A DNA stretch of 64,000 bases. Origin: Bradyrhizobium sp. 170 (GTDB lineage Bacteria; Pseudomonadota; Alphaproteobacteria; Rhizobiales; Xanthobacteraceae). The position numbers were made by a program, and so were the translations under genes. This document shows positions 44,267 through 53,357 of this stretch, one piece after another. Position 1 is the stretch's first letter. Every line of letters starts with the position of its first letter. Under the pieces are notes generated by a model. It searched no databases and had not been told where the DNA came from. It saw only the letters and a program-made list of their open reading frames with translations. The stretch lies in NCBI RefSeq assembly GCF_023101085.1, contig NZ_CP064703.1, positions 3,410,001 through 3,474,000 on the forward strand, in the 5' to 3' direction.

Positions 44267-45749
44267 TGCCCCCAGCGTCGTCGTCGCCAAGCAGCACAAC
44301 GCCATCCTGATTCATGCCCTCGACGAGGCCGCCGTACATGCCGGCCTCTCGATCGGCCTGCCGCTCGCCAATGCCCGCGCGATCTGCCCCGAACTGACGG
44401 TGTTCGACGCCGACGAGGTCGCCGACCGCAAGACGCTCGATGACATCGCCGACTGGTGCGACCGCTTCACCCCGTTGGTGGCGCTCGATCCGCCGCATGG
44501 GCTCTATCTCGACATCACCGGCTGCGCCCATCTGTTCGGCGGCGAGCGCGCGCTGCTGCAGATCGTGAGCGGTGCATTGAGCCGACGCGGCTTTGCCGTC
44601 AGCGCCGCGATCGCGAGCACCGCGATCTGCGCCCGGACGCTGACGCGCCAGACTTCCGGAAAGATCGTTGCCGATGGCGAGGAGGCCGCGGCCGTCAGCC
44701 CGCTGCCGGTCTCCGCGCTCGGCGCCGGTGATGCCATCACCGGCGGCCTGCGCCGCGCCGGCCTGAAGACCATCGGCGACGTTGCCGCGCGCGGACGTCA
44801 CGAGATCACGGCGCGGTTCGGCGCTCATTTCACGACCTTGCTCGAGCAGGCGCTGGGCGAGGGCGATGCCCCGATCAGCCCTCGAAAACCGCTGCCGGAT
44901 TACATCGTCGAGAAGCGCTTTCCCGAACCGGTCGCTACCGACACCGTGATCGTGATGAACCTGTCCGCGCTCGCGGCCATGCTGGTCACGGCGATGGACA
45001 AGCAGGGCAAGGGCGCGCGGCGGCTGGACGCAAGCTTTTTCCGCACCGACGGCGCGGTGCGCACCATCTCGGTCGATACCGGCCGCCCCGTGACGAAGGC
45101 AGAGGTGATCGACCGCCTGTTTCGCGAGCGGCTCGATGCGCTCAACGATCCCCTCGATCCCGGCTTCGGCTTCGATCTCATCCGCCTGTCCGCCAGCCGC
45201 ACCGAAATCGTGGTGCAGCAGCAGCGCGACCTCGACGCCAACGTGCATGACAACGACGAACTGGCCGCGCTGATCGACCGCATCGCCGCGCGCATCGGGG
45301 GCAAGCGTGTTGTCGTGCATCTGCCGCAGGATACTCACATTCCTGAAAGCGCCGTGCTGGCCGTAACGGCGCAGCATCATCTGGCAGCCGCCGCACAGGC
45401 GGCATGGCCAGAGCGCATCGAAAGCGAACCGCCGCTACGGCCGCTGCGGCTGTTCGACAGGCCGGAGCCGATCAAGGTGCCGTTCGCAACCGTGCCCGAC
45501 GGCCCGCCGCATCAGTTCACCTGGCGCCACGTCACGCACGCGGTGGTGCGGGTGGAGGGGCCCGAACGCATCGCCATGGAATGGTGGAAGCAGAACGGCG
45601 ATGGGCCGACGCGGGATTATTTTCGCATCGAGGACGAAGCGGGCTTGCGCTTCTGGATCTTTCGCGACGGGCTCTATGAAAGCGAATTGGCGGATGAGCA
45701 AGGCGAGCCCACATCGGTCAGATGGTTCGTGCACGGGCTGTTCGCATGA
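44157..45749 (+). CDS. imuB: ImuB, Y-family-like mutasome protein
   Basis: A Y-family DNA polymerase homologue that acts as the hub of the ImuA-ImuB-DnaE2 mutasome and is catalytically inactive in the family. The 530-aa protein starts RRRILSLWLPRLPIDRIKRK. Where active Y-polymerases have an acidic SIDE motif before YLD, this protein has LDPPHGLYLDITG, consistent with an inactive catalytic site. The C-terminus ends RWFVHGLFA. ATG at 44157 lies inside imuA; its stop overlaps the dnaE2 ATG. Confidence 0.93.
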   Translation: MSAFSANRRRILSLWLPRLPIDRIKRKLTQDSVALGDAPSVVVAKQHNAILIHALDEAAVHAGLSIGLPLANARAICPELTVFDADEVADRKTLDDIADWCDRFTPLVALDPPHGLYLDITGCAHLFGGERALLQIVSGALSRRGFAVSAAIASTAICARTLTRQTSGKIVADGEEAAAVSPLPVSALGAGDAITGGLRRAGLKTIGDVAARGRHEITARFGAHFTTLLEQALGEGDAPISPRKPLPDYIVEKRFPEPVATDTVIVMNLSALAAMLVTAMDKQGKGARRLDASFFRTDGAVRTISVDTGRPVTKAEVIDRLFRERLDALNDPLDPGFGFDLIRLSASRTEIVVQQQRDLDANVHDNDELAALIDRIAARIGGKRVVVHLPQDTHIPESAVLAVTAQHHLAAAAQAAWPERIESEPPLRPLRLFDRPEPIKVPFATVPDGPPHQFTWRHVTHAVVRVEGPERIAMEWWKQNGDGPTRDYFRIEDEAGLRFWIFRDGLYESELADEQGEPTSVRWFVHGLFA

Positions 45750-48700
45750 AAACTCCCGTCAGCAATTATGCCGAGATCGGCATCACCACCAATTTCTCGT
45801 TCCTGCGCGGCGGCTCCGATCCACGCGCCTATGTGCATCAGGCGAGCGAACTCGGCATTCCCGCGATCGGGATTGCCGACCATAACACGCTGGCCGGCGT
45901 GGTGCGCGCTTACAAGGAACTCGATAATCCCGAGGTCAAGCACAAGCCAAAGCTTCTGATCGGCACGCGCCTCGTCTTCATCGACGGCACGCCCGATATT
46001 CTGGTCTATCCGCGCGACCGCGCCGCCTATGGCCGGTTGTGCCAGTTACTTACCCGCGGCAAGCGCGGCGACGACATCACGCGGATCGAAAAGGGCGAGT
46101 GTCATCTGCGGTTCGATGACCTGCTGGAATTCGCCGAGGGGCAGCTTCTGGTGCTGGCATTGCCGCATCGTTTCGACGCGGTGAGCGCGCAGGAAATTCT
46201 GCAGCGTCTGAAGGGTGGCCGCGCCGATGGCGTCTGGCTTGCCGCAAGCCTGCTCTATCGCGGCGACGACAAACGCCGGCTGGCGCGGCTGCATCGGCTG
46301 GCGCTTGCGGCAAAAGTGCCGCTGCTGGCGACCAACGAGGTGCTGTACCACCATCCCGCCCGCCGTCGGCTGCAGGACGTGCTCACCTGTATCAGAGAGA
46401 AGACCACCATCGACGCGATCGGCAGGCGGCTCGAGGCCAATGCCGAGCGTTACCTGAAGCCTCCCTACGAAATGGCGCGGCTGTTCCGCGATATTCCCGA
46501 GGCCATCGTGGAAACCATGCGCTTTGCCGGCCGCATCAGCTTCTCGCTCGACCAGCTCAAATACCAGTATCCGGACGAGCCGGTGCCGCCGGGCAAGACC
46601 GCGCAGCAGCATCTCGAAGATCTCACCTGGGCCGGGGTCGACAAATATTTCGGCGGGGTGATCTCTGACACGCTGCGCGCCACCTTGCGGAAAGAACTCG
46701 CACTGATCGCCGAACTGAAATACGCGCATTATTTCCTGACCGTGCACGACATCGTTCATTACGCGCGCAGCCAGAACATCCTGTGCCAGGGAAGGGGATC
46801 GGCGGCCAACTCCGCGGTCTGCTACGTGCTCGGCATCACCTCGGTCGACCCGACCAAGGTCGATCTGCTGTTCGAACGCTTCATCTCCAAGGAGCGGCTG
46901 GAGCCGCCCGACATCGACGTCGATTTCGAACATTCGCGGCGCGAGGAGGTGATGCAATATGTCTACCGCCGCTACGGCCGCCACCGCGCCGCCATCATCG
47001 CCACCGTCATCCATTATCGTCCCCGCAGCGCGATCCGCGACGTCGGCAAGGCGTTGGGGCTGACGGAGGATGTTACCGCGGCGCTCGCCGATACGGTGTG
47101 GGGAAGCTGGGGCAAGGGCCTCAACGAGATGCAGGTCCGGCAGGCCGGGCTGGACCCTCAAAATGCGATGGTCGAGCTCGCGGTCGAACTTGCGACCGAG
47201 TTGATCGAATTCCCCCGTCATCTGTCGCAGCATGTCGGCGGCTATGTGCTGACGCAGGACCGGCTCGACACCTATGTGCCGATCGGCAATGCCGCGATGG
47301 ATGACCGCACCTTCATCGAATGGGACAAGGACGACGTCGACGCGCTCAGCATGATGAAGGTCGACGTGCTGGCCTTGGGCATGCTGACCTGTATCCGCAA
47401 ATGTTTTGATCTCATCGCCGACCACAAGGGCGAGCGCTGGGAACTCGCCACCGTCGAGCAGGACGACGAAAACGTCTACGACATGCTGTGCCGCGGTGAA
47501 TCGCTCGGTGTGTTCCAGGTCGAGAGCCGCGCCCAGATGAACATGCTGCCGCGCTTAAAACCGCGCACCTTCTACGATCTCGTTATTGAAGTCGCGATCG
47601 TACGCCCCGGGCCGATCCAGGGCGACATGGTGCATCCGTACTTGCGGCGGCGAAACGGCGTCGAGAAGCAAAACTATCCGTCACCGTCGCCCGAACACGG
47701 ACCTCCCGACGAACTGTACAAGGTGCTGCACAAGACACTCGGCGTGCCGCTGTTCCAGGAGCAGGCGATGCGGATCGCGATCGAAGCCGCAAAGTTTACG
47801 CCCGAGGAAGCCAACGGCCTGCGCCGCGCGATGGCGACCTTCCGCAACGTCGGCACCATCGGCAAGTTCGAGGACAAGATGATCGGCAACATGATCGCGC
47901 GCGGCTACGCGCCGGAGTTTGCCCAAAACTGTTTTGAGCAGATCAAGGGTTTTGGCAGTTACGGCTTTCCGGAAAGCCATGCCGCGAGCTTTGCGCAGCT
48001 CGTCTATATCTCCTCATGGCTGAAGCATTATCACCCCGACGCCTTCTGCTGCGGACTGCTCAACTCGCAACCGATGGGTTTCTACGCGCCGGCCCAGATC
48101 GTCGGTGACGCCCGCACCAACGGCGTCGAGGTGCGCGAGATCGATGTGTCCTACAGCTTTGCGCAGAACACGCTGGAGCAGGGGGATGGGAAATATTGCG
48201 CGGTGCGTCTCGGCTTCCGCCAGATCGATGGATTTAGTTGGGTTGACGAAGATGAGGAGCGGTTGAAACAACTTCAGTCGTCATTCCGGGGCGTGCGAAG
48301 CGCGAGCCCGGAATCCATTTCTCAGCGACAATGCGGCTCAATGGATTCCGGGTTCACGCTTCGCGTGCACCGGAATGACAACGTTGAGAAAGCCGAAGAC
48401 TGGGCCGACCGCATCGTCGCCGCCCGCACGCGCCGGCCCTTCACCTCGCTGGAAGAATTCGCCCGTGACACCGCACTTCCCAAGCGCGCGCTGATCCTGC
48501 TGGCCGACGCCGATGCGTTCCGCTCCATCGGGCTCGACCGCCGCGCGGCATTGTGGGCGGTGCGGCGGCTGCCCGACGACGTGCCGCTGCCGCTGTTCGA
48601 AGCCGCGGTCGCGCGCGAGCAGCCCGACGAGAACGCAAAACCGTTGCCGCTGATGCCGCTGCCGGAACAGGTGGTCGCCGATTACCAGACGGTGCGGCTG

Positions 48701-49210
48701 TCGCTGAAGGGCCACCCGATGGAATTTTTGCGCGAGAGGTTTACCAGGGAGCGCGTCGTCGCCTGCAAGGACGTCAATCACACAAACGACAAGCGCCGTA
48801 TCAGTTGCGCCGGCGTGGTGCTGGTGCGGCAGCGTCCGGGCAGCGCCAAGGGCGTCGTCTTCATGACGCTCGAGGACGAGACCGGCATCGCCAATATCGT
48901 GGTGTGGCCCAAAGTGATGGAGCAGTACCGGAAAGAAGTGATGGGCGCCCGCCTGATTCTGGTGGAAGGCTATATCCAGAGCAGCCCCGAACAGGTGACG
49001 CATCTGGTGGCGCAGCGGATGTTCGACCGCTCCCACGACCTGATCGGCCTCGCCAATGATGCGCCGAGCCGCAAGCATCCCGTCCCGGCTGGCCCCGCGC
49101 TGATCGAGCCGCTCAACGACGACCGACGCGATCACGTCGACGCGCCCGCGCAAAAAATTCGCCATCCACGCGACGTCCGCATCCTGCCGTCGTCACGCGA
49201 TTTTCATTGA
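45746..49210 (+). CDS. dnaE2: Error-prone DNA polymerase DnaE2/ImuC, with an in-frame repeat insertion
   Basis: Alpha subunit-type error-prone polymerase used for translesion synthesis in SOS. The 1154-aa protein has the PHP domain start YAEIGITTNFSFLRGGSDP, the catalytic PDIDVDFEHSRREEV acidic block, LSQHVGGYVLT and a C-terminal OB-fold (GVVFMTLEDETGIANIVVW). ATG at 45746 overlaps the imuB stop. About residues 845-878 come from a 101-bp palindromic repeat (48279-48379) inserted after RLKQLQ, yet the frame stays open into EDWADRIVAAR, where DnaE2 sequence resumes. Whether it remains active is unknown. Confidence 0.92.
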   Translation: MKTPVSNYAEIGITTNFSFLRGGSDPRAYVHQASELGIPAIGIADHNTLAGVVRAYKELDNPEVKHKPKLLIGTRLVFIDGTPDILVYPRDRAAYGRLCQLLTRGKRGDDITRIEKGECHLRFDDLLEFAEGQLLVLALPHRFDAVSAQEILQRLKGGRADGVWLAASLLYRGDDKRRLARLHRLALAAKVPLLATNEVLYHHPARRRLQDVLTCIREKTTIDAIGRRLEANAERYLKPPYEMARLFRDIPEAIVETMRFAGRISFSLDQLKYQYPDEPVPPGKTAQQHLEDLTWAGVDKYFGGVISDTLRATLRKELALIAELKYAHYFLTVHDIVHYARSQNILCQGRGSAANSAVCYVLGITSVDPTKVDLLFERFISKERLEPPDIDVDFEHSRREEVMQYVYRRYGRHRAAIIATVIHYRPRSAIRDVGKALGLTEDVTAALADTVWGSWGKGLNEMQVRQAGLDPQNAMVELAVELATELIEFPRHLSQHVGGYVLTQDRLDTYVPIGNAAMDDRTFIEWDKDDVDALSMMKVDVLALGMLTCIRKCFDLIADHKGERWELATVEQDDENVYDMLCRGESLGVFQVESRAQMNMLPRLKPRTFYDLVIEVAIVRPGPIQGDMVHPYLRRRNGVEKQNYPSPSPEHGPPDELYKVLHKTLGVPLFQEQAMRIAIEAAKFTPEEANGLRRAMATFRNVGTIGKFEDKMIGNMIARGYAPEFAQNCFEQIKGFGSYGFPESHAASFAQLVYISSWLKHYHPDAFCCGLLNSQPMGFYAPAQIVGDARTNGVEVREIDVSYSFAQNTLEQGDGKYCAVRLGFRQIDGFSWVDEDEERLKQLQSSFRGVRSASPESISQRQCGSMDSGFTLRVHRNDNVEKAEDWADRIVAARTRRPFTSLEEFARDTALPKRALILLADADAFRSIGLDRRAALWAVRRLPDDVPLPLFEAAVAREQPDENAKPLPLMPLPEQVVADYQTVRLSLKGHPMEFLRERFTRERVVACKDVNHTNDKRRISCAGVVLVRQRPGSAKGVVFMTLEDETGIANIVVWPKVMEQYRKEVMGARLILVEGYIQSSPEQVTHLVAQRMFDRSHDLIGLANDAPSRKHPVPAGPALIEPLNDDRRDHVDAPAQKIRHPRDVRILPSSRDFH
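48279..48379. repeat. GTCATTCCGG-type palindromic repeat inside dnaE2
   Basis: A 101-bp element with perfect 10-bp inverted ends GTCATTCCGG/CCGGAATGAC and inner arms CCCGGAATCCATT/AATGGATTCCGGG. It is translated as part of dnaE2. A half copy follows the dnaE2 stop at 49216-49258. Confidence 0.88.
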
Positions 49211-49215
49211 GCTGC

Positions 49216-49258
49216 GTCATTCCGGGGCGCGCTTGAGCGCGAGCCCGGAATCCATGGT
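49216..49258. repeat. Half copy of the GTCATTCCGG-type repeat
   Basis: GTCATTCCGGGGCGCGC then GCGCGAGCCCGGAATCCATGG matches the left half of the element inside dnaE2. The right half is missing. It lies 6 bases after the dnaE2 stop. Confidence 0.75.
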
Positions 49259-49401
49259 GGCTGCGGATTTCGGCACCGCTACTTCGTTACCCCGCCCCGA
49301 CAATCAAGACGATTTGAATAAAACTCCTAAGCAGCTTGAAAGAGAGATCAGCTTATCGTCCTGCCGGAGGTCGGGCCTCGGACATGACGACGAGATAACA
49401 T

Positions 49402-50091
49402 TTGCAGTGCCTGGAATCATCGCGGAAATCGCGCGGTCTAGTCGTGGTCAGAAAGCCTGATCGGAAGCCGCGCCTTGTCGATAAAATCGAACTCTGGTTG
49501 TCAAGGAGTCGAGACGTTGACGGGCTCTGGGTGGGCTCCATGGAAGATGAGCCCTATCAGGGCTTGCGCCGCGTCGAGGATGCGCTTCAACTGATCAAGC
49601 GCCACGACCCGCTCAACTATTTACGAGTCACCCGCAATCTCGACCGAATATGGGTGCATCTGATTCCAAGCGCTGAAGCGCACTATGAAAGGACACTGAA
49701 CGCTTGCATCCTTGATGAGCGTTATCTTCTCAAGGAAGAAATGACGCTCGATAGGATAGCTTCCACCATTGTCCATGAAGCGACTCATGCAAGGCTGGAA
49801 CGATGGGGAATCATCTATGAAGAGGAGAGCCGCTATCGGATCGAAGCGATCTGTCTCCGGCGCGAACTGAACTATCTCACGAAGCTGCCAGATAGCGGTC
49901 CTTTACAGGAAGAGATTGCACGCACACTGGAGTGGTGTGCCACAGATCGGGACCATCTCTCCGATGCAAGCTTTCGAGACCGCGACGACCAAGGTCAGGT
50001 TGAAAAATTGCGCTATCTGGGAGCTCCGGACTGGATCGTCAGATGGGCGATGTGGCTCATCCGGAGACGACGGGCACACGCTTCCGGATGA
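49402..50091 (+). CDS. Putative zincin-like protein with HExxH motif
   Basis: A protein of up to 229 aa without a recognised family. The striking feature is IVHEATHARLE, an HExxH zinc-protease-type motif followed by a conserved-looking EEESRYRIEAICLRREL that could supply the third ligand (Glu). No signal peptide is seen; the C-terminus is basic and hydrophobic (WIVRWAMWLIRRRRAHASG). Base composition is lower in GC than its neighbours, hinting at transfer. The start is uncertain: TTG at 49402, GTG near 49441-49447 or ATG at 49540 are all possible. Confidence 0.65.
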   Translation: MQCLESSRKSRGLVVVRKPDRKPRLVDKIELWLSRSRDVDGLWVGSMEDEPYQGLRRVEDALQLIKRHDPLNYLRVTRNLDRIWVHLIPSAEAHYERTLNACILDERYLLKEEMTLDRIASTIVHEATHARLERWGIIYEEESRYRIEAICLRRELNYLTKLPDSGPLQEEIARTLEWCATDRDHLSDASFRDRDDQGQVEKLRYLGAPDWIVRWAMWLIRRRRAHASG

Positions 50092-50129
50092 GGTGATGCG
50101 CGCTCCTCGTTCTGGTCGAGCTAGCTGCT

Positions 50130-51359
50130 CTATGCACTCGCCCTTTGAGTTCCCGCGGCTGCGGCCGCAAAGATCGCCTCGACGTTGTCAGGCGCAAAAA
50201 ACTCCGTCGGCGATATCGTCCCGGCGTTCAGACGCGCAAAGCCGTCCATGGCCGCCCGGTTTCCGTGAACCGCCTCAAGGATCCGTTGCAACTCGGGTGG
50301 CGGCGGCTCGAGCGTTGCGAGTTCGCAGGTGAAATCGTACATCGCCCCGGCTTGCGCGTCGCGGGTGCGCTGGTACTCGCTCATGGCTTCCTCGAATGGC
50401 CGCGCGCCCGACAATGATTGGTCGATGGCCGCGGCGCAGAGTTCGGTGTCCCGGAAGGCATCGAGAATTCCCTGCGCCGTTATGAAGTCCCTGTTATAGC
50501 CGGCGTCTCCCACGAGAGCCCAGCCGGGGCCGTAAGGCTTGCGGAAATAGTTCGGCACCGCCGCGCCGGCGAACGGTGCTCCGCGGGTCGCGCCACGCAA
50601 CCGCTCGGCAAAGTCCGGTGCCTGTTCGATGGCTTTCAGATAATTGCCCTCGATATCCTTCTTGTTCTCCGCAAACTCTGCGTAAGGCCATCCGACGATG
50701 ACGAGCGTCAGGTCGTCATGGGTCGGCATTGCCGCAAATGCGCGCTTGTCGCGGACATAGGTTTCAAAGCGGCCGTTGGTCGGCAGCCCGCGCCAATAGC
50801 TGTAGTAACCCGCCAGCAGCGGCGGCTTCTCGCGGTAGTGCTCAGGATGAACCGCCTCGCTCAGCATGGAGTGGCGGCCGTCGGCGCCCACGATAACATC
50901 GGCATATTCCGTAACAGTGCCGCCTTGCTTCGATCGGCCCTTGATGCCGACGACGCGCTCTCCTTCGACAATGATTTCTTCGACGACAAAACCCTGACGG
51001 ATCTCCGCACCGGATTCGGCCGCCGCGTCAACCAGCAGCTTGTCGAGGATGGTCCGCCGCGGGCAGTAGGCAACGGGATCCTTGTCCGTGCCGGGGGCGC
51101 CGGCAATGGTGAACGCGCCAAAGTCGAAGGCGTAGGTATGGATCGGCGGGCACCCGGTTGCCACCAGCCGGTCGAGCAGCCCCCATCGCGATAGCGCATT
51201 CGCAGCGGGGGGATGCACGAGATGGGTTGAGACGGTGTCGCTCGGGAATGAAGCGCGGTCGACCGCCAGCACGCGGTACCCCTTGCGCGCCAGCAACATC
51301 GCTGTTGGCGAGCCGGCGCAGCGCGCGCCCAGGACGATCACGTCGAATGCCTTTTCCAT
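50130..51359 (-). CDS. FAD-dependent oxidoreductase (geranylgeranyl reductase/monooxygenase-like)
   Basis: A 409-aa flavoprotein of the p-hydroxybenzoate hydroxylase/geranylgeranyl reductase superfamily. It has the N-terminal FAD motif VIVLGARCAGSPTAMLLARKG in shortened Rossmann form, CPRRTILDKLL, the DG motif VIVGADGRHS and the second FAD motif WALVGDAGYNRDF. The substrate is unknown. ATG at 51359 (MEKAFDV) with GGAG upstream is preferred; an ATG at 51371 is possible. It is divergent from an AraC-type regulator across 167 bases, which suggests regulation by it. Confidence 0.87.
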   Translation of the reverse strand: MEKAFDVIVLGARCAGSPTAMLLARKGYRVLAVDRASFPSDTVSTHLVHPPAANALSRWGLLDRLVATGCPPIHTYAFDFGAFTIAGAPGTDKDPVAYCPRRTILDKLLVDAAAESGAEIRQGFVVEEIIVEGERVVGIKGRSKQGGTVTEYADVIVGADGRHSMLSEAVHPEHYREKPPLLAGYYSYWRGLPTNGRFETYVRDKRAFAAMPTHDDLTLVIVGWPYAEFAENKKDIEGNYLKAIEQAPDFAERLRGATRGAPFAGAAVPNYFRKPYGPGWALVGDAGYNRDFITAQGILDAFRDTELCAAAIDQSLSGARPFEEAMSEYQRTRDAQAGAMYDFTCELATLEPPPPELQRILEAVHGNRAAMDGFARLNAGTISPTEFFAPDNVEAIFAAAAAGTQRASA

Positions 51360-51526
51360 CGGAATCTCCATGCAAAGTTGTTCCGTGCCGGTTCACGGCA
51401 GCCAGGCTGACCGATCGCGGCCTGACCCATGCATCCGAGTTTAGCGGGAAGCCGAAGCCCCAACTTTGCCGAAACTCCGTGGTTCTTTGCAGGTTGTTCA
51501 GGGCCCAAGGTCGACGGAGCACGGAA

Positions 51527-52549
51527 ATGGATGCTCTATCGGAGGCGCTGGCGTCCGTGCGCATGACCGGCGCCATCTTCTATCACGCGGAGTGCACGGC
51601 TCCCTGGGGGTTCCGGGTGCCGCCCCTGGAAGACGTTGCCCACGTGCTGGCCCCCGGAACCGAGCGGCTGGTCAGCTATCATCTGGTCACCCACGGCAAG
51701 GCGGTCGTGTGCTTCCCGGGCGAAGAGGACATCCCTGTCACAGCGGGCGATATACTCATCATTCCCCACGGCGATGCCCACACCGTCTCGAACGGCTCGC
51801 CTTCGGCGTTCATTGACAGTGGGGCTTCGCTCGGCAGTTTTCTGGCGGGCGACCTGACGACAATGCGATTGGGTGGTGGCGGCGAACTGACCCAATTCGT
51901 CTGCGGCTATTTCGGCTGCGAACGTCATGCCGATCGGCTCTTCCTTGCCGGGCTGCCGCTGATGATCAAGATCAACCTGCGCGGCGACCCGGCCGGCGAA
52001 TGGCTGGAGAGCTCGGTTCGCCATCTGGTCTCTGAGGCTGGATCCGCGCGGCCGGGACAGGCGGTCCTGCTCTCCAAGATGGCGGAAGCGCTCTTCATCG
52101 AAACCATTCGCCGCTATATGGCGGCGTTGCCGCCGGAACAGATCGGCTGGCTTGCAGGTGCGCGGGATCCGGTCGTCGGCGGTGCACTGGCGCTGCTGCA
52201 CCGGAAACCCTGTCATCATTGGACCGTGGAGCAGCTTGCCGCCGAGATCGGCGTTTCGCGCTCGGTCCTGGCCGAGAGGTTCTCCCGGTTTCTCGGCGAG
52301 CCGCCGCTGACCTATCTTGCGCGCTGGCGGTTGCAGCTCGCCGCCAGGATGCTGCAGACCACGCGGGAGGCGGTGATACAGGTAGCCTCCGAGGTCGGGT
52401 ATGACTCGGAAGCGGCGTTCAATCGGGCGTTCAAGCGCGAGTTCGGCGTTCCGCCAGGAGAATTCAGGGGCCAATTCAGGCGCTCCTGCGCCCGATCGGA
52501 CCTGGTTGGAGGTAGCGGGCCAACTCGCATTCCCTCGGGCACGGCGTGA
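51527..52549 (+). CDS. AraC-family transcriptional regulator with N-terminal cupin domain
   Basis: A 340-aa regulator: cupin-type sensor domain (about 1-190, with YHLVTHGKAVVCF and IPHGDAHTVSNG) and a C-terminal pair of AraC helix-turn-helices (about 210-310: WTVEQLAAEIGVSRSVLAERF, RMLQTTREAVIQVASEVGY in part, then AFNRAFKREFGVPPGEFR). ATG at 51527 with GGAG upstream; the open frame back to 51158 is spurious. The divergent FAD oxidoreductase is its likely target. Confidence 0.9.
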   Translation: MDALSEALASVRMTGAIFYHAECTAPWGFRVPPLEDVAHVLAPGTERLVSYHLVTHGKAVVCFPGEEDIPVTAGDILIIPHGDAHTVSNGSPSAFIDSGASLGSFLAGDLTTMRLGGGGELTQFVCGYFGCERHADRLFLAGLPLMIKINLRGDPAGEWLESSVRHLVSEAGSARPGQAVLLSKMAEALFIETIRRYMAALPPEQIGWLAGARDPVVGGALALLHRKPCHHWTVEQLAAEIGVSRSVLAERFSRFLGEPPLTYLARWRLQLAARMLQTTREAVIQVASEVGYDSEAAFNRAFKREFGVPPGEFRGQFRRSCARSDLVGGSGPTRIPSGTA

Positions 52550-52616
52550 GAGGAATCAAAAGATATCGCCGTGGTGTACGGCTTTTCCCCACGATCCCCG
52601 ATCAACTGGTTCCGAT

Positions 52617-52832
52617 CTACCAGTAGATCAATCCGCGTCGCGTCTTTCCGGCCCCGCTTCCGGCAAATGCCGCCGCGAGCCTTTGCTTTTCGGCGCAATG
52701 TGCAGCCAGGGTCTCGTATAACCTTGCTTCCATGAACGGGGCGTGTTCCCTGCTGGTCGACGCTGCATCGGCGGTCGCAGATATCAGCGCGCTGATTTGG
52801 CGGATCAGAAGATCGTCTGTCGATGGCTGCAT
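52617..52832 (-). CDS. Small hypothetical protein
   Basis: A 71-aa ORF starting MQPSTDDLLIRQISALISAT. ATG at 52832 is preceded by GAAGGAGAAGG, a strong ribosome-binding site. The product is Ala-rich and helical with no recognised domain. The good translation signal is the main support. Confidence 0.5.
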   Translation of the reverse strand: MQPSTDDLLIRQISALISATADAASTSREHAPFMEARLYETLAAHCAEKQRLAAAFAGSGAGKTRRGLIYW

Positions 52833-52944
52833 AACCTTCTCCTTCGATCTCGGTCCGACAAGATGATTCCTGATTTCGGATCACCGCAAGTCCGTAAACC
52901 ACATGAATCGCAAATATTGGCTGCGACAGATTGCTCGCGCTTCA

Positions 52945-52999
52945 TTAGAGCGTTTTCCAGCGAAGTGGGCACCGGTTCGCGTCAAGAAAACGCGTCAAA
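52945..52999. repeat. Palindromic repeat related to the GAGCATGATC type
   Basis: GCGTTTTC (52950-52957) pairs with GAAAACGC (52986-52993), around a core AAGTGGGCACCGGTTCGCG. That core resembles the centre of the repeat at 33747 (AAGTGGGTACCGGTTTTCC). Confidence 0.65.
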
Positions 53000-53046
53000 T
53001 AAAAATCCAGGGCCCGTTCCGATTCCATCGGAACGGAAGAGGCCCT
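52999..53046 (-). terminator. Strong minus-strand intrinsic terminator
   Basis: Inner 9-bp stem CGTTCCGAT/ATCGGAACG (53015-53023 with 53027-53035, loop TCC) and outer stem AGGGCC/GGCCCT (53009-53046). On the minus strand it is followed by GGATTTTTATTTG. It sits six bases after the stop of the tiny ORF at 53052. Confidence 0.88.
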
Positions 53047-53051
53047 AAGCT

Positions 53052-53135
53052 TCAGCGAGCAAGGGTGATCTTGCGCATCTCCTGCAACCGAGCGAGACAA
53101 TATTCCCGGTAAAGTAGGTCGATGATCATCCACAT
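53052..53135 (-). CDS. Tiny ORF with its own terminator
   Basis: Minus strand, ATG at 53135, 27 aa, starting MWMIIDLLYREYC and ending RLQEMRKITLAR: a short hydrophobic segment then a basic amphipathic helix. It could start four codons earlier at GTG 53147 (VESI). It is too short for normal gene finding. Support comes from the strong terminator that begins six bases after its stop. No function is claimed; a small membrane-associated peptide or a small RNA overlapping this frame are both possible. Confidence 0.4.
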   Translation of the reverse strand: MWMIIDLLYREYCLARLQEMRKITLAR

Positions 53136-53357
53136 GATCGACTCCACTGTCTGATCAGAGGATCACGTTACGACGATATCGTTTCGGGACTTCTTCCTCG
53201 GTCGAGAAAATGGCTTCGCGCAAGGCGGGGAATATTTCATGCCATCCGCGAGCGGCGAAACACCCTCACGGTGCGGTGACTGTTATGCATCGTGCGCTGG
53301 ATTGCTCCTGCCGGCTTGATCCCTTCGCGACCTGTCCCGGTACAATCGAACCTTGGC

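Larger units (their letters stand above)
52833..53357. other. Region with a repeat, a terminator and one tiny ORF
   Basis: About 525 bases with no standard gene. It holds the repeat at 52945-52999, a strong minus-strand terminator at 52999-53046 and a 27-codon minus-strand ORF at 53052-53135. Nothing was recognised at 53148-53357 apart from probable promoter sequence. Confidence 0.45.
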
